A stretch of 64,000 nt of DNA, taken from positions 248,001-312,000 of the forward strand of contig NZ_RBAK01000002.1 of assembly GCF_003626595.1 (NCBI RefSeq). The letters are read 5' to 3'. Below are positions 56,629 through 64,000 of this stretch, in pieces. Under the pieces are notes generated by a model. The model saw only the letters and a program-made list of their open reading frames with translations, was not told where the DNA came from and searched no databases. The translations under genes and the position numbers were made by a program. The DNA is from Micromonospora endolithica (GTDB lineage: Bacteria > Actinomycetota > Actinomycetes > Mycobacteriales > Micromonosporaceae). How positions within the stretch are numbered: the first letter of the stretch is position 1; each line of letters starts with the position of its first letter.

Positions 56629-57879
56629 TCACCTTGAGAAGAGCGTGATCGGGTTGACGACGTCCGCGGTGATGGTCAGCAGCGTGAACGCGCCACCGAT
56701 CAGGATCACCGCGTACGTGAAGGGCATCAGCTTGAAGTAGTCGACGCGCCCCGGGTCGGGGCGGCGCAGCTTGGCGTAGAGCCAGGAGCGGGCCCGCTCG
56801 AACCAGATGATCGCGATGTGCCCCCCGTCGAGCGGCAGCAGCGGCAGCAGGTTGAACACGCCGATGAAGAAGTTCAGCGAGACGAAGAGCATGAAGAACA
56901 GCAGCCATGCCTCGTTCTCCACGGCCTCGCCGCCGAGCCGGCTGGCGCCCACGACGCTGATCGGGGTGTCGATGTCCCGCTCGCCGCCGGTGATCGCGGT
57001 CCACAGGGCCGGGACCTTCTGCGGGATGCGCTTCATCGCCTCGTAGGTGTTCACCGCCATGTCCCCGGTGAAGTCGGCGGTGGCGCCGACGGCGGCGACC
57101 GGGCCGTACTCGATCCGGGTGGGGGTGCTGGGCACCAGGCCGACGCCGAGCGCGGCGACCGGCGCGACGGCGCCCTGCGGGTCGTCCAGCGGCGGGCGCT
57201 GGGTCTGCGCGAGCACCGTGCTGGTGGTCGCCGGCTGGCCGTCGCGGACGTACGCGATCTGCGCGGTGTCGCCGGGCTTGAGCGCGCGCAAGGTGGTGAG
57301 CAGCTGGCCGTAGTTGTCCACCGGCGTGCCGTTGACCGAGGTGATCCGGTCGCCGTTGCGCAGTTGCGCCTGGGCGGCCGGGCTGGCCGGGTCGGCGTCG
57401 GTGCACGGGCGCAGCGTGTTCTCCGGGACCACGCACTCGGAGAGCTGGATGACCGCCGGCTCCTGGCGGATCGCCGCCTCGGTGCTGGGGAAGTTCGGGT
57501 TGGGCAGGCCGGCGGTGATCGCGATGATCCACAGGGCCCCGATGGCGAGCACGAAGTGGGTCACCGAGCCGGCGGACATCACGATCGTCCGCTTCCACAC
57601 CGGGAACCGCCACATCGCCCGGGGTTCGTCGGCCGGGTCGACGTCGTCGTCCTGCGGGGTCATCCCGACGATCTTGCAGAAGCCGCCGAGCGGGATGCCC
57701 TTGAGCCCGTACTCCGTCTCGCCGCGCCGGAACGACCAGAGGGTCGGCCCGAAGCCGACGAAGTAGCGGGTGACCTTCATGCCGAAGGCCTTGGCGGTGA
57801 CCATGTGCCCGGCCTCGTGCAGGCTCACCGAGATGAGGATCGCGAGGGCGAAGAGGACCACCCCGAGCAGGTACGACAT
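56629..57879 (-). CDS. Site-2 intramembrane zinc metalloprotease (Rip/RseP family)
   Basis: A 416-residue M50 protease. First helix with the zinc motif ILISVSLHEAGHMVTAKAFG, then a PDZ-like region carrying NGDRITSVNGTPVDNYGQLL, and later LNFFIGVFNLLPLLPLDGGH, where the LDG Asp is the third ligand. Family members cleave membrane-bound anti-sigma factors and signal peptides. Four hydrophobic segments are seen. The ATG at 57879 overlaps the dxr stop (TGATG), and ispG follows at once, so the three genes are cotranscribed. The overlap of protease and MEP-pathway genes is conserved in actinobacteria. Confidence 0.95.
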   Translation of the reverse strand: MSYLLGVVLFALAILISVSLHEAGHMVTAKAFGMKVTRYFVGFGPTLWSFRRGETEYGLKGIPLGGFCKIVGMTPQDDDVDPADEPRAMWRFPVWKRTIVMSAGSVTHFVLAIGALWIIAITAGLPNPNFPSTEAAIRQEPAVIQLSECVVPENTLRPCTDADPASPAAQAQLRNGDRITSVNGTPVDNYGQLLTTLRALKPGDTAQIAYVRDGQPATTSTVLAQTQRPPLDDPQGAVAPVAALGVGLVPSTPTRIEYGPVAAVGATADFTGDMAVNTYEAMKRIPQKVPALWTAITGGERDIDTPISVVGASRLGGEAVENEAWLLFFMLFVSLNFFIGVFNLLPLLPLDGGHIAIIWFERARSWLYAKLRRPDPGRVDYFKLMPFTYAVILIGGAFTLLTITADVVNPITLFSR

Positions 57880-59090
57880 CAAGCTCCTTCCACCGAACCC
57901 GCGATGATCTCCTGCGCGTGCGCGCGCGCCCACGACTCCGCCGCGAGCACGTCCTCGACGGTACCTGGTTCGGCGAAGTCGGGAGCGTCCTCCAGCACGC
58001 GCTGGAGGGTGTCGACGATGCCCAGGAAGGGCAGTCGCCCGGCGACGAAGGCCGCCACGCACTCCTCGTTGGCCGCGTTGTAGATCGCCGGCCGGCACCG
58101 GCCCGCCTCGCCGGCCGCCTTGGCCAGCGCCACGGCCGGGAACGCCACGTCGTCCAGCGGCGCGAACTCCCAGGTGTGCGCCGTCGTCCAGTCCACCGCC
58201 GTGGCGGCCCCGGCGACCCGGTCCGGCCAGCCGATGCCGAGCGCGATGGGCAGCCGCATGTCCGGCAGGCTGGCCTGGGCGATGGTGGATCCGTCGACGA
58301 ACTCGACCATCGAGTGGATCACCGACTGCGGGTGCACCATCACGGTGATGTCGGAGTACGGCACGTCGAACAGCTCGTGCGCCTCGATCACCTCCAGCGC
58401 CTTGTTGACCATGGTCGCCGAGTTGATCGTGACGACCGGGCCCATGTTCCAGGTCGGGTGCGCCAGCGCCTGCTCCGGTGTGACCCGGGTCAACTCGTCG
58501 CGCCGCTTGCCCCGGAAGGGGCCGCCGCTGGCGGTGACGACCAGCCTCCGCACCTCGCCCCGGGAGCCGGAGCGCAGGCACTGGGCGAGCGCCGAGTGCT
58601 CCGAGTCGACCGGGACGATCTGCCCCGGCCGCGTGACGGCGGCCTTGACCAGCGGGCCGCCGGCGACCAGCGACTCCTTGTTGGCCAGCGCGAGCGTACG
58701 ACCGGCGCGCAGCGCGGCCAGCGTCGGCGCGAGCCCGAGCGACCCGACCACCCCGTTGAGGACGACGTCACCGGGCCACTGCGCCAGCTCGGTCATCGCG
58801 TCCGGGCCGGCCACGATCTTGGGAAGCTTGAAGTCGCCGGTGGCCCAGCCGCGCCGGCTCGCCTCCGCGTAGAACGCGAGCTGAAGGTCCTGGGCGGCGG
58901 ACGCCTTGGCCACTCCGACCGCGTCGACGCCCAGTTCGAGGGCCTGCGCCGCGAGCAGCTCGACGTTGCCGCCGCCCGCGCCGAGCGCGACCACCCGGAA
59001 CCGGTCCGGGTTGCGCCGCACGATGTCGATGGCCTGGGTGCCGATCGAGCCGGTGGAACCGAGCAGGACGAGGTCCCGGGGAGAAGTCAC
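57879..59090 (-). CDS. dxr: 1-deoxy-D-xylulose 5-phosphate reductoisomerase
   Basis: A 403-residue Dxr, second enzyme of the MEP pathway, converting DXP to MEP with NADPH. Motifs: [20 protein letters not shown] (nucleotide binding), [25 protein letters not shown] (metal and substrate), [37 protein letters not shown] (flexible loop) and [19 protein letters not shown]. The C-terminal four-helix part ends with [16 protein letters not shown]. The GTG at 59090 is preferred to an ATG seven codons upstream. It heads the dxr-rip-ispG operon. Confidence 0.98.
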   Translation of the reverse strand: MTSPRDLVLLGSTGSIGTQAIDIVRRNPDRFRVVALGAGGGNVELLAAQALELGVDAVGVAKASAAQDLQLAFYAEASRRGWATGDFKLPKIVAGPDAMTELAQWPGDVVLNGVVGSLGLAPTLAALRAGRTLALANKESLVAGGPLVKAAVTRPGQIVPVDSEHSALAQCLRSGSRGEVRRLVVTASGGPFRGKRRDELTRVTPEQALAHPTWNMGPVVTINSATMVNKALEVIEAHELFDVPYSDITVMVHPQSVIHSMVEFVDGSTIAQASLPDMRLPIALGIGWPDRVAGAATAVDWTTAHTWEFAPLDDVAFPAVALAKAAGEAGRCRPAIYNAANEECVAAFVAGRLPFLGIVDTLQRVLEDAPDFAEPGTVEDVLAAESWARAHAQEIIAGSVEGA

Positions 59091-59133
59091 GGGGCCATTC
59101 TTCCCCAGCATCGCCGAACGCCCGTCGGGAGCC

Positions 59134-59775
59134 TCAACTCTCCGCGTCGGCGGCCTCCGGGGCCTCCTCGTCGAGAAGGTCGGCCGGGTCGACGGAGAAC
59201 GCGAAGGGCTCCGTCATGGCGAAGACGCTGCCCGCCGCCGCCGCGCTCACCGGCCGGTACTCCCCATCACTCAGCTCGAAGAGAGCGACGGTGGGCACCC
59301 GGTTGCGCAGATCCACGCGAAGGAAGAACGGCACGCCTGCGGCGGCGTACTCGCGCGGACGGTCGATAACGTCCTTGCGCCGGTTGCCCGGCGACACGAT
59401 CTCACCGAGCAGAACGGCCTGCCGGATGTCGACGGCCGACCGACCACCGCCGGAGGTGCGGAGCACCGCGATGTCAGGAATGAAAAGATCCTTGCCGCAG
59501 ATCATGTTGATCTCGGGGTAGACCCACAGACCCGCGCGCCGGGCAGCCCGGTGCAGGAGATAGGGAAGTTCACGTTCGACCGACTGATGGTCGATTCCGG
59601 CATGTGGAGTCACGATGACGCTTCCGCTCAGGACCTCAACCTTGGGGCCGTTGGTCTCCGGCAACAGGTCGAGGGCGAGCTGCGCGGTCCATGGCTCGTC
59701 GTGCCACCGCAGCACGTCGAACGACGGCTCGGTGGGCTGCGGCGCCGGCTCGGGCACGTACGCTGCCTGGGCCAT
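59134..59775 (-). CDS. Uma2-family (DUF820) putative endonuclease
   Basis: A 213-residue protein with the Uma2/DUF820 PD-(D/E)XK-like fold: [38 protein letters not shown] (the PD pair), [20 protein letters not shown] and [13 protein letters not shown]. The acidic catalytic residues D and E of the core are visible. Family members are frequent in actinobacteria and cyanobacteria, of unclear role and possibly mobile-element linked. GC and codon use are a little lower than in flanking genes. It is monocistronic, next to dxr. Starts at 59775. Confidence 0.9.
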   Translation of the reverse strand: MAQAAYVPEPAPQPTEPSFDVLRWHDEPWTAQLALDLLPETNGPKVEVLSGSVIVTPHAGIDHQSVERELPYLLHRAARRAGLWVYPEINMICGKDLFIPDIAVLRTSGGGRSAVDIRQAVLLGEIVSPGNRRKDVIDRPREYAAAGVPFFLRVDLRNRVPTVALFELSDGEYRPVSAAAAGSVFAMTEPFAFSVDPADLLDEEAPEAADAES

Positions 59776-59952
59776 CGCGGGCTCACCCCCTCAGCGGACC
59801 ATCCTGCTCGTCCCAGCCTAGCCACCGCAGCCCTCAACGGGCGGCATCGCACACCGTGTCCGGCGCTACCGACCACCGGAATCGGCTCGGCATCCCTGAA
59901 GTCGGGGTGTCCGGGTCAGGTCGTCAGGCCGACATCAATGACGACGAGTGGA

Positions 59953-60504
59953 TCATGCCCGAGAGGGCGCGTCCAGGACGAAGGTCTCCACCTCCACGCC
60001 GCCGTACCAGTCGGTGCGACGGCCCAGGTGGGTCATGCCGAGGCGGCGGCAGACCGCCATCGACGCGTCGTTGCCGGGCGCGACCACCGCGTACACCCGC
60101 GCGCCGCCGGCGGTGAACTCGCGGGCGACCACCGCGCGGGCCGCCTCGGTGGCGTAACCGTGCCTCCAGGCGTCCGGGTGCAGGTGCCAGCCGACCTCGA
60201 TGTCCTCGGTGGGGGTCACGCCGTCGGCGCCCGGCAGGGGCTTGAGCAGGACGCTTCCCGCGACCACCCCGCTGTCGCGCACCTCGACCGCCCACAGGCC
60301 GTACCGGCCGGCGTACGGCGCGTGCCGCCCGTGCCACGAGGCCAGCCGCTCGGCGGCCTCGGCCGGGTCGGTCAGCCGCCCCTTGCCGCCGCCCAGCCAA
60401 CGCATGACCTCGTGCCGGGAGTAGATGTCGTAGATCCGGTCCAGGTCGGCCGGCGCGTCGGTCCATTCGCGGATCACCAGGCGGTCGGTGGTGACTACGG
60501 TCAT
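59953..60504 (-). CDS. GNAT-family N-acetyltransferase (RimJ/RimL type)
   Basis: A 183-residue acetyltransferase. Starts TDRLVIREWTDAPADLDRIY, the usual RimJ/RimL lead; acetyl-CoA site in IEVGWHLHPDAWRHGYATEA; late APGNDASMAVCRRLGMTHLG and a final WYGGVEVETFVL. It could acetylate a protein N-terminus, a metabolite or an antibiotic. The ATG at 60504 is in a short divergent gap with the YihY gene. The 177 bp between it and the Uma2 gene show nothing further. Confidence 0.93.
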   Translation of the reverse strand: MTVVTTDRLVIREWTDAPADLDRIYDIYSRHEVMRWLGGGKGRLTDPAEAAERLASWHGRHAPYAGRYGLWAVEVRDSGVVAGSVLLKPLPGADGVTPTEDIEVGWHLHPDAWRHGYATEAARAVVAREFTAGGARVYAVVAPGNDASMAVCRRLGMTHLGRRTDWYGGVEVETFVLDAPSRA

Positions 60505-60555
60505 GGCGGGCGATCTTAATGCGTGGCGGGAGGCGGGAGGGGGAACTGAAGCGCG

Positions 60556-61440
60556 ATGGGCAGCGGATGGCAGCGGACGAAGCGGATCACCAGTGCCGCG
60601 TTCCGGCCGGTACGGGGACGTGACCTGTCGCTGCACGCCGCCGCGATCACCTTCTACTCGGCGATCGCCGTGGTGCCGGTGGCGCTGCTGGCGATCTGGT
60701 TGACCGCGCTGGTCGCGGGCGCGGACCGGGTGCGCCGGCTCACCTCGTACGCCGTGGAGACGCTGCCGGACGCGATCGGCGCGCCCCGGGCGGTGGACGC
60801 GCTGGTCGAGGCCGGGGTGGGGTTGACCCCGCTGCTGGCGCTGGCGTCGCTGCTGCCGGCGTCGCTGTACGGCGAGGGGCTGCGCCGGGCGTTCGTGTCG
60901 GTTGCCGCGCAACACAGCGACGAGTCGCTGGTGGGGTGGCGGGGGCGGCTGCTGCTGCTTCCGCTGCTCGCGCCGGCCCCGGCCCTGCTCTTCTCGATCC
61001 TGCTGGCGCTGCCCACCACCACCCGGCTGGTCCGGCAGGGCGGCTGGATCGGCGCGCTCGGGGTGGTGCTGTCGTTCCTGGCGGTCTGGCTGGTGCTCAC
61101 CCCGGTATTGGTCTGGGTGTTCCGGGTGGTCGGCCCGGCGTCGCCGGACTGGCTGTCGACGCTGGGTGTCGGGTCGTTCACGGCCGCGAACCTGTCCGGC
61201 TTCCTGCACGGCTTCGTGCTGTTCGCGTCGCTGCCGATCGACCTGGGGGTGCCGTTCGGCGGCTTCACCGAGATCGGGGCGGGGGTGGCGGTGCTGCTGT
61301 GGCTCTACCTGTTCCACGTGATCGTGCTGGCCGGCTACTCCGCCACCCTCGCCCTGTCCCGCTGGCGCGCCGCCCGCGCCGTCGGCACGGGCGACGCGGA
61401 CGCCGGTGTTCAGCGGCGGAAGGGACCGGTCACCTCGTAG
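60556..61440 (+). CDS. YihY/BrkB-family inner membrane protein
   Basis: A 294-residue membrane protein with about six hydrophobic segments. The lead SLHAAAITFYSAIAVVPVAL is the family signature (AAxxTFYxxxSxxP type), followed by LLLPLLAPAPALLFSILLAL, VVLSFLAVWLVLTPVLVWVF, TAANLSGFLHGFVLFASLPI and EIGAGVAVLLWLYLFHVIVL. Function unclear; once proposed to be RNase BN, later disproved. Its last 31 bases overlap the 3' end of the convergent PhoX-like gene. Start ATG at 60556. Confidence 0.92.
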   Translation: MGSGWQRTKRITSAAFRPVRGRDLSLHAAAITFYSAIAVVPVALLAIWLTALVAGADRVRRLTSYAVETLPDAIGAPRAVDALVEAGVGLTPLLALASLLPASLYGEGLRRAFVSVAAQHSDESLVGWRGRLLLLPLLAPAPALLFSILLALPTTTRLVRQGGWIGALGVVLSFLAVWLVLTPVLVWVFRVVGPASPDWLSTLGVGSFTAANLSGFLHGFVLFASLPIDLGVPFGGFTEIGAGVAVLLWLYLFHVIVLAGYSATLALSRWRAARAVGTGDADAGVQRRKGPVTS

Positions 61441-62576
61441 GTGATGCCGCCGGTGCCGGCGCGCTCGCCGGTGGTGCCGCGCTGCGAGGAGAAGTAGAGG
61501 CGGGTGCCGTCCGGGGAGAAGGCCGGACCGGTGATCTCCGACGACCCCTGACCGAGCAGCCGAAGGAAGGGGCTCACCACACCCGCCGGCGTGATGATAT
61601 TGATTTCCATGTTGCCGCCGTCCTCGGCGACGTAGAGGTCCCCGCCGGCGGTGCCGGTGATGTTGTCCACCCCGGTCAGCGGCGCCGCGCCGGCCGGCAC
61701 CAGCGAGTCGTCGTACGCCAGGTCGATCCGCTGGTTGACCGCGTCGTACGCCCACACCCGGTTGTCGCCCTTGGTGGTGAACCAGCAGGTGCCCCGGTCG
61801 TACCAGGCGCCCTCACCGCCGTTGAAGTGCTTGGCCGCGCCGACCTGCCACCGGGTGAAGATCGGGAACCCGTCCCGGTCCGGGATGTTGCGCCAGGTCA
61901 CCGGGCCGGACACCTGGCTGGACGATCCGCAGAGCACCTGGAGCTGGCCGGTGCGCAGGTCGCCCCAGGTGTCCGGCACGAACCGGTAGAAACAGCCGTC
62001 GGACTCGTCCTCGGTCAGGTAGACCACCTTCCGGTCCGGGTCGCAGGCCGCCGCCTCGTGGGTGAAGCGCCCCATCCGGGTCCGCTCCTCGCCCGCGCGG
62101 CTGCCGTCCGGCCAGGTCTCGAAGACCCGCCCCAGCGGCACCTCCTCGCAGGACAGCCAGGTGCCCCACGGGGTCGCGCCGCCCGCGCAGTTGACGTTGG
62201 TGCCGCCGAGGATCCGGTACGCGGCGGCGACCGCCCCGTCCGAACGGAACCGCACCGCCGACGCGCCGCCGATCAGCGGCACCTCCGAGTTGGAGACGTA
62301 GATCCAGCCGTCGCCGGCCGGAAAGCAGGCCCCGCCGTCGGGGGCGGGATGCCACACGTACGAGGTGCCGGCGACCCGCTGGCCGGACCGGGCGATCACC
62401 CGGCTGGTGAAACCGGCGGGAAGCTGGACGGAGTTGGCGTCGGCGCCGAGCAGCTCCCCGTAGGGGCCGGGGCCGGGCTGGGCGGGGGCGGCCAGGGCGG
62501 CGCCGCCCCACAGGGTGCCGGCGAAGGCGGCGGCCCCGCCGACGGCGGTGGCGCGCAGGACGGTACGACGATCCAT
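61410..62576 (-). CDS. PhoX-like (DUF839) secreted protein
   Basis: A 388-residue protein. The N-terminus MDRRTVLRATAVGGAAAFAG is a twin-arginine signal with AAPAQ near the cleavage site. The mature propeller-like region carries SYVWHPAPDGGACFPAGDGW, YVSNSEV, LGGTNVNCAGGATPWGTWLS, CEEV, EAAACDPDRKVVYLTEDESD, and DNITGTAGGDLYVAEDGGNM, matching the DUF839/PhoX family, where such Glu and Asp residues bind Ca/Fe. Phosphatase activity is plausible but not certain. ATG at 62576. 3' end overlaps the YihY gene by 31 bases. Confidence 0.92.
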   Translation of the reverse strand: MDRRTVLRATAVGGAAAFAGTLWGGAALAAPAQPGPGPYGELLGADANSVQLPAGFTSRVIARSGQRVAGTSYVWHPAPDGGACFPAGDGWIYVSNSEVPLIGGASAVRFRSDGAVAAAYRILGGTNVNCAGGATPWGTWLSCEEVPLGRVFETWPDGSRAGEERTRMGRFTHEAAACDPDRKVVYLTEDESDGCFYRFVPDTWGDLRTGQLQVLCGSSSQVSGPVTWRNIPDRDGFPIFTRWQVGAAKHFNGGEGAWYDRGTCWFTTKGDNRVWAYDAVNQRIDLAYDDSLVPAGAAPLTGVDNITGTAGGDLYVAEDGGNMEINIITPAGVVSPFLRLLGQGSSEITGPAFSPDGTRLYFSSQRGTTGERAGTGGITYEVTGPFRR

Positions 62577-62645
62577 CGGGTTACCTCCCGGTAGGTGGTC
62601 GATGCCCCGCCGACGCTAGGCCGCTCGGGGCATCGACGAAACCCG

Positions 62646-64000
62646 CTATCGGGTGAACACGGGATGACGGGTCTCCGGAGCGACCGGCTCGGGTTCGGCG
62701 GTCTCCCGGATGCCGTACCGGCGGTAGACCCGACCCAGCGGTCCCGGCGCCCACCAGTTCCACCGACCGAGCAGCCGCATCGTCGCCGGCACGAGCAGCG
62801 CCCGGACCAGCGTCGCGTCCACCACGATGGCCACGATCATGCCGACACCGATCAGCTTGATGTAGGACATCGAGCCGGTGGCGAAGCCGGCCACCACGAC
62901 GATGAGCAGCAGCGCGGCGGCGGTGATGATCCGGCCGGTGGCCTGGAGGCCGACGGTCACCGCGGCGGTGTTGTCGCCGGTGCGGTCCCACTCCTCGCGG
63001 ACCCGGGACAGCAGGAACACCTCGTAGTCGGTGGCCAGGCCGAACAGCAGGGCCAGCATGAGGATCGGGTTGCTGGGCTCGATGAAGCCGGTCGCGGTGA
63101 AGCCGAGCAGGTCGGCGAGGTTCCCGTCCTGGAAGATCCAGACCACCACGCCGAACGACGCACCGATCGAGATCACGTTCATCAGCACCGCCTTGACCGG
63201 CAGCACCACCGAACCGAACGCGAGGAACAGCAGTACGAACGTCGCGGCGGCCATCAGCAGGGCCATCCAGGGCAGCCGGTCGCCGAGGCTGTCCAGCAGG
63301 TCCCGGTCGGCGGCCGGCCGGCCGCCGACGAGCACCTCCGCCCCGTCGGGGGCGGGCAGCGCGCGCACCTCGCGGACGATGTCCTGGGCCACGTCGCCGG
63401 TCGGCTCGCCCGGATAGCCCACCGTCAGCAGCGTCGAGGCGTCGCGGTTGGCCACCACCCGCACGTCGGTGACGCCCGGGACCGTGGCGATCCGGTCGGC
63501 GAACGCCTGGGCCCGCGTCGGGTCGGCGCCGGACACCAGCACGTCGATCGGGGCGACCGTGCCGCCGGGGAACTCCTCGGCGATCCGCTCGGAGACCACC
63601 CGGGGCGCGGCGTCCGCCGGCAGCACCCGCTCGTCGAAGCCGCCGAACTCCATCCGCAACGATGGCACCGCCAGCAGCCCGAGCAGCACGACCACCCCGA
63701 CCAGGTAGCGCACCGGACGCCGCATCACGCTCCGCGCGATCCGGGCCCAGGCGCCGCCGGACTCCGCGGCCGCCGGCCGCCCACCCCGCGTCCCACGCCG
63801 CCACGGCATCGGTACGCGGACCGCGTCGATCCTCCTGCCGAGCACCGCGAGCAGGGCCGGCAACACGGTGAGCGCCGCGAGCATCGCGACCAGGACGGCG
63901 GCCATCCCGCCCAGGCCCATCGAGCGAAGGAACGCCTGCGGGAAGATCAGCAGGCTGCCCAGGGCGAGCGCGATGGTGAGGCCGGAGACCAGGACGGTGC
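62646..64000 (-). CDS. MMPL/RND-family transporter (C-terminal part)
   Basis: The 3' 1,355 bases are inside the window; the reading frame remains open at the right edge, so the 5' end is missing. Visible: part of the first membrane block (LGGMAAVLVAMLAALTVLPA, GRRIDAVRVPMPWRRG), a second periplasmic domain (VSERIAEEFPGGTVAPIDVL, VLVGGRPAADRDLLDSLGDR), then helices LMAAATFVLLFLAFGSVVLP, MLALLFGLATDYEVFLLSRV and VVVAGFATGSMSYIKLIGVG. The ATDYEVFL segment holds the proton-relay residues of MmpL/HpnN proteins. MMPL exporters move lipids, siderophores or drugs. The C-terminus ends after FTR. No substrate evidence. Confidence 0.94.
   Translation of the reverse strand, partial: TVLVSGLTIALALGSLLIFPQAFLRSMGLGGMAAVLVAMLAALTVLPALLAVLGRRIDAVRVPMPWRRGTRGGRPAAAESGGAWARIARSVMRRPVRYLVGVVVLLGLLAVPSLRMEFGGFDERVLPADAAPRVVSERIAEEFPGGTVAPIDVLVSGADPTRAQAFADRIATVPGVTDVRVVANRDASTLLTVGYPGEPTGDVAQDIVREVRALPAPDGAEVLVGGRPAADRDLLDSLGDRLPWMALLMAAATFVLLFLAFGSVVLPVKAVLMNVISIGASFGVVVWIFQDGNLADLLGFTATGFIEPSNPILMLALLFGLATDYEVFLLSRVREEWDRTGDNTAAVTVGLQATGRIITAAALLLIVVVAGFATGSMSYIKLIGVGMIVAIVVDATLVRALLVPATMRLLGRWNWWAPGPLGRVYRRYGIRETAEPEPVAPETRHPVFTR

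Overview
The window is about 73% GC chromosomal DNA from a filamentous actinomycete. Gene order (rimP-nusA-rnpM-infB-ylxP-rbfA-nrnA ... truB-ribF-rpsO-pnp-M16 peptidase-dapB) and protein content point to Micromonosporaceae, most likely Micromonospora. That placement is an inference from gene order, codon use and short interspersed repeats, not from a database search. About 52 protein-coding genes are supported. I saw no tRNA, rRNA, CRISPR array, transposase or phage gene. No gene-free stretch exceeds 300 bases; the longest are about 200-300 bases (8.2-8.5, 8.7-9.0, 13.0-13.2, 33.6-33.9 and 41.2-41.4 kb).

Layout. (1) 0-3.5 kb: sugar uptake and glycan module, with a sugar-binding lipoprotein (cut by the edge), a LacI-type repressor and a divergent debranching-type enzyme around a paired operator. 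(2) 3.5-21.3 kb: housekeeping genes, nearly all on the minus strand: rimP, nusA, rnpM, infB, ylxP, rbfA, an NrnA-like phosphoesterase, small membrane proteins, a MATE exporter, truB, ribF, rpsO, pnp, an M16 peptidase and dapB. They cover translation initiation, ribosome maturation, RNA decay, flavin synthesis and lysine/diaminopimelate synthesis. (3) 21.4-29.4 kb: accessory genes: a DUF4439 pair, a PadR-ABC-FtsX operon, a deazaflavin-dependent reductase-like protein, a nucleotidyltransferase-like protein, a VIT1-type transporter and map. (4) 29.5-33.6 kb: an anti-sigma-antagonist (STAS) gene converging on a 1,241-residue protein that joins a sensor histidine kinase, a receiver, a PP2C phosphatase and an anti-sigma-type kinase in one chain. 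(5) 33.9-41.2 kb: a gamma-glutamyl amine catabolic cluster (glutamine synthetase-like, aldehyde dehydrogenase, SDR, gamma-glutamyl hydrolase), a secreted sugar dehydrogenase and an amino acid/amine permease. (6) 41.4-50.8 kb: a methyltransferase-GGDEF/EAL-DUF456 operon, thiolase, glutathionyl-hydroquinone-reductase-like protein, DUF998 protein, a symporter behind a short leader ORF, and an Old Yellow Enzyme. (7) 50.8-59.1 kb: a four-domain fused ABC exporter, an acetyltransferase, then ispG-rip-dxr (isoprenoid MEP pathway and intramembrane protease). (8) 59.1-64 kb: Uma2 protein, acetyltransferase, YihY/BrkB, PhoX-like protein and an MMPL exporter cut by the right edge.

The clearest unexplained signals are the all-in-one partner-switching signalling protein with its nearby STAS partner; three copies of a roughly 58 bp two-part palindromic repeat whose two cores are always exactly 31 bp apart; a Cys-containing leader peptide ahead of the DAACS symporter; and several hairpin repeats that form gene ends and even supply stop codons.
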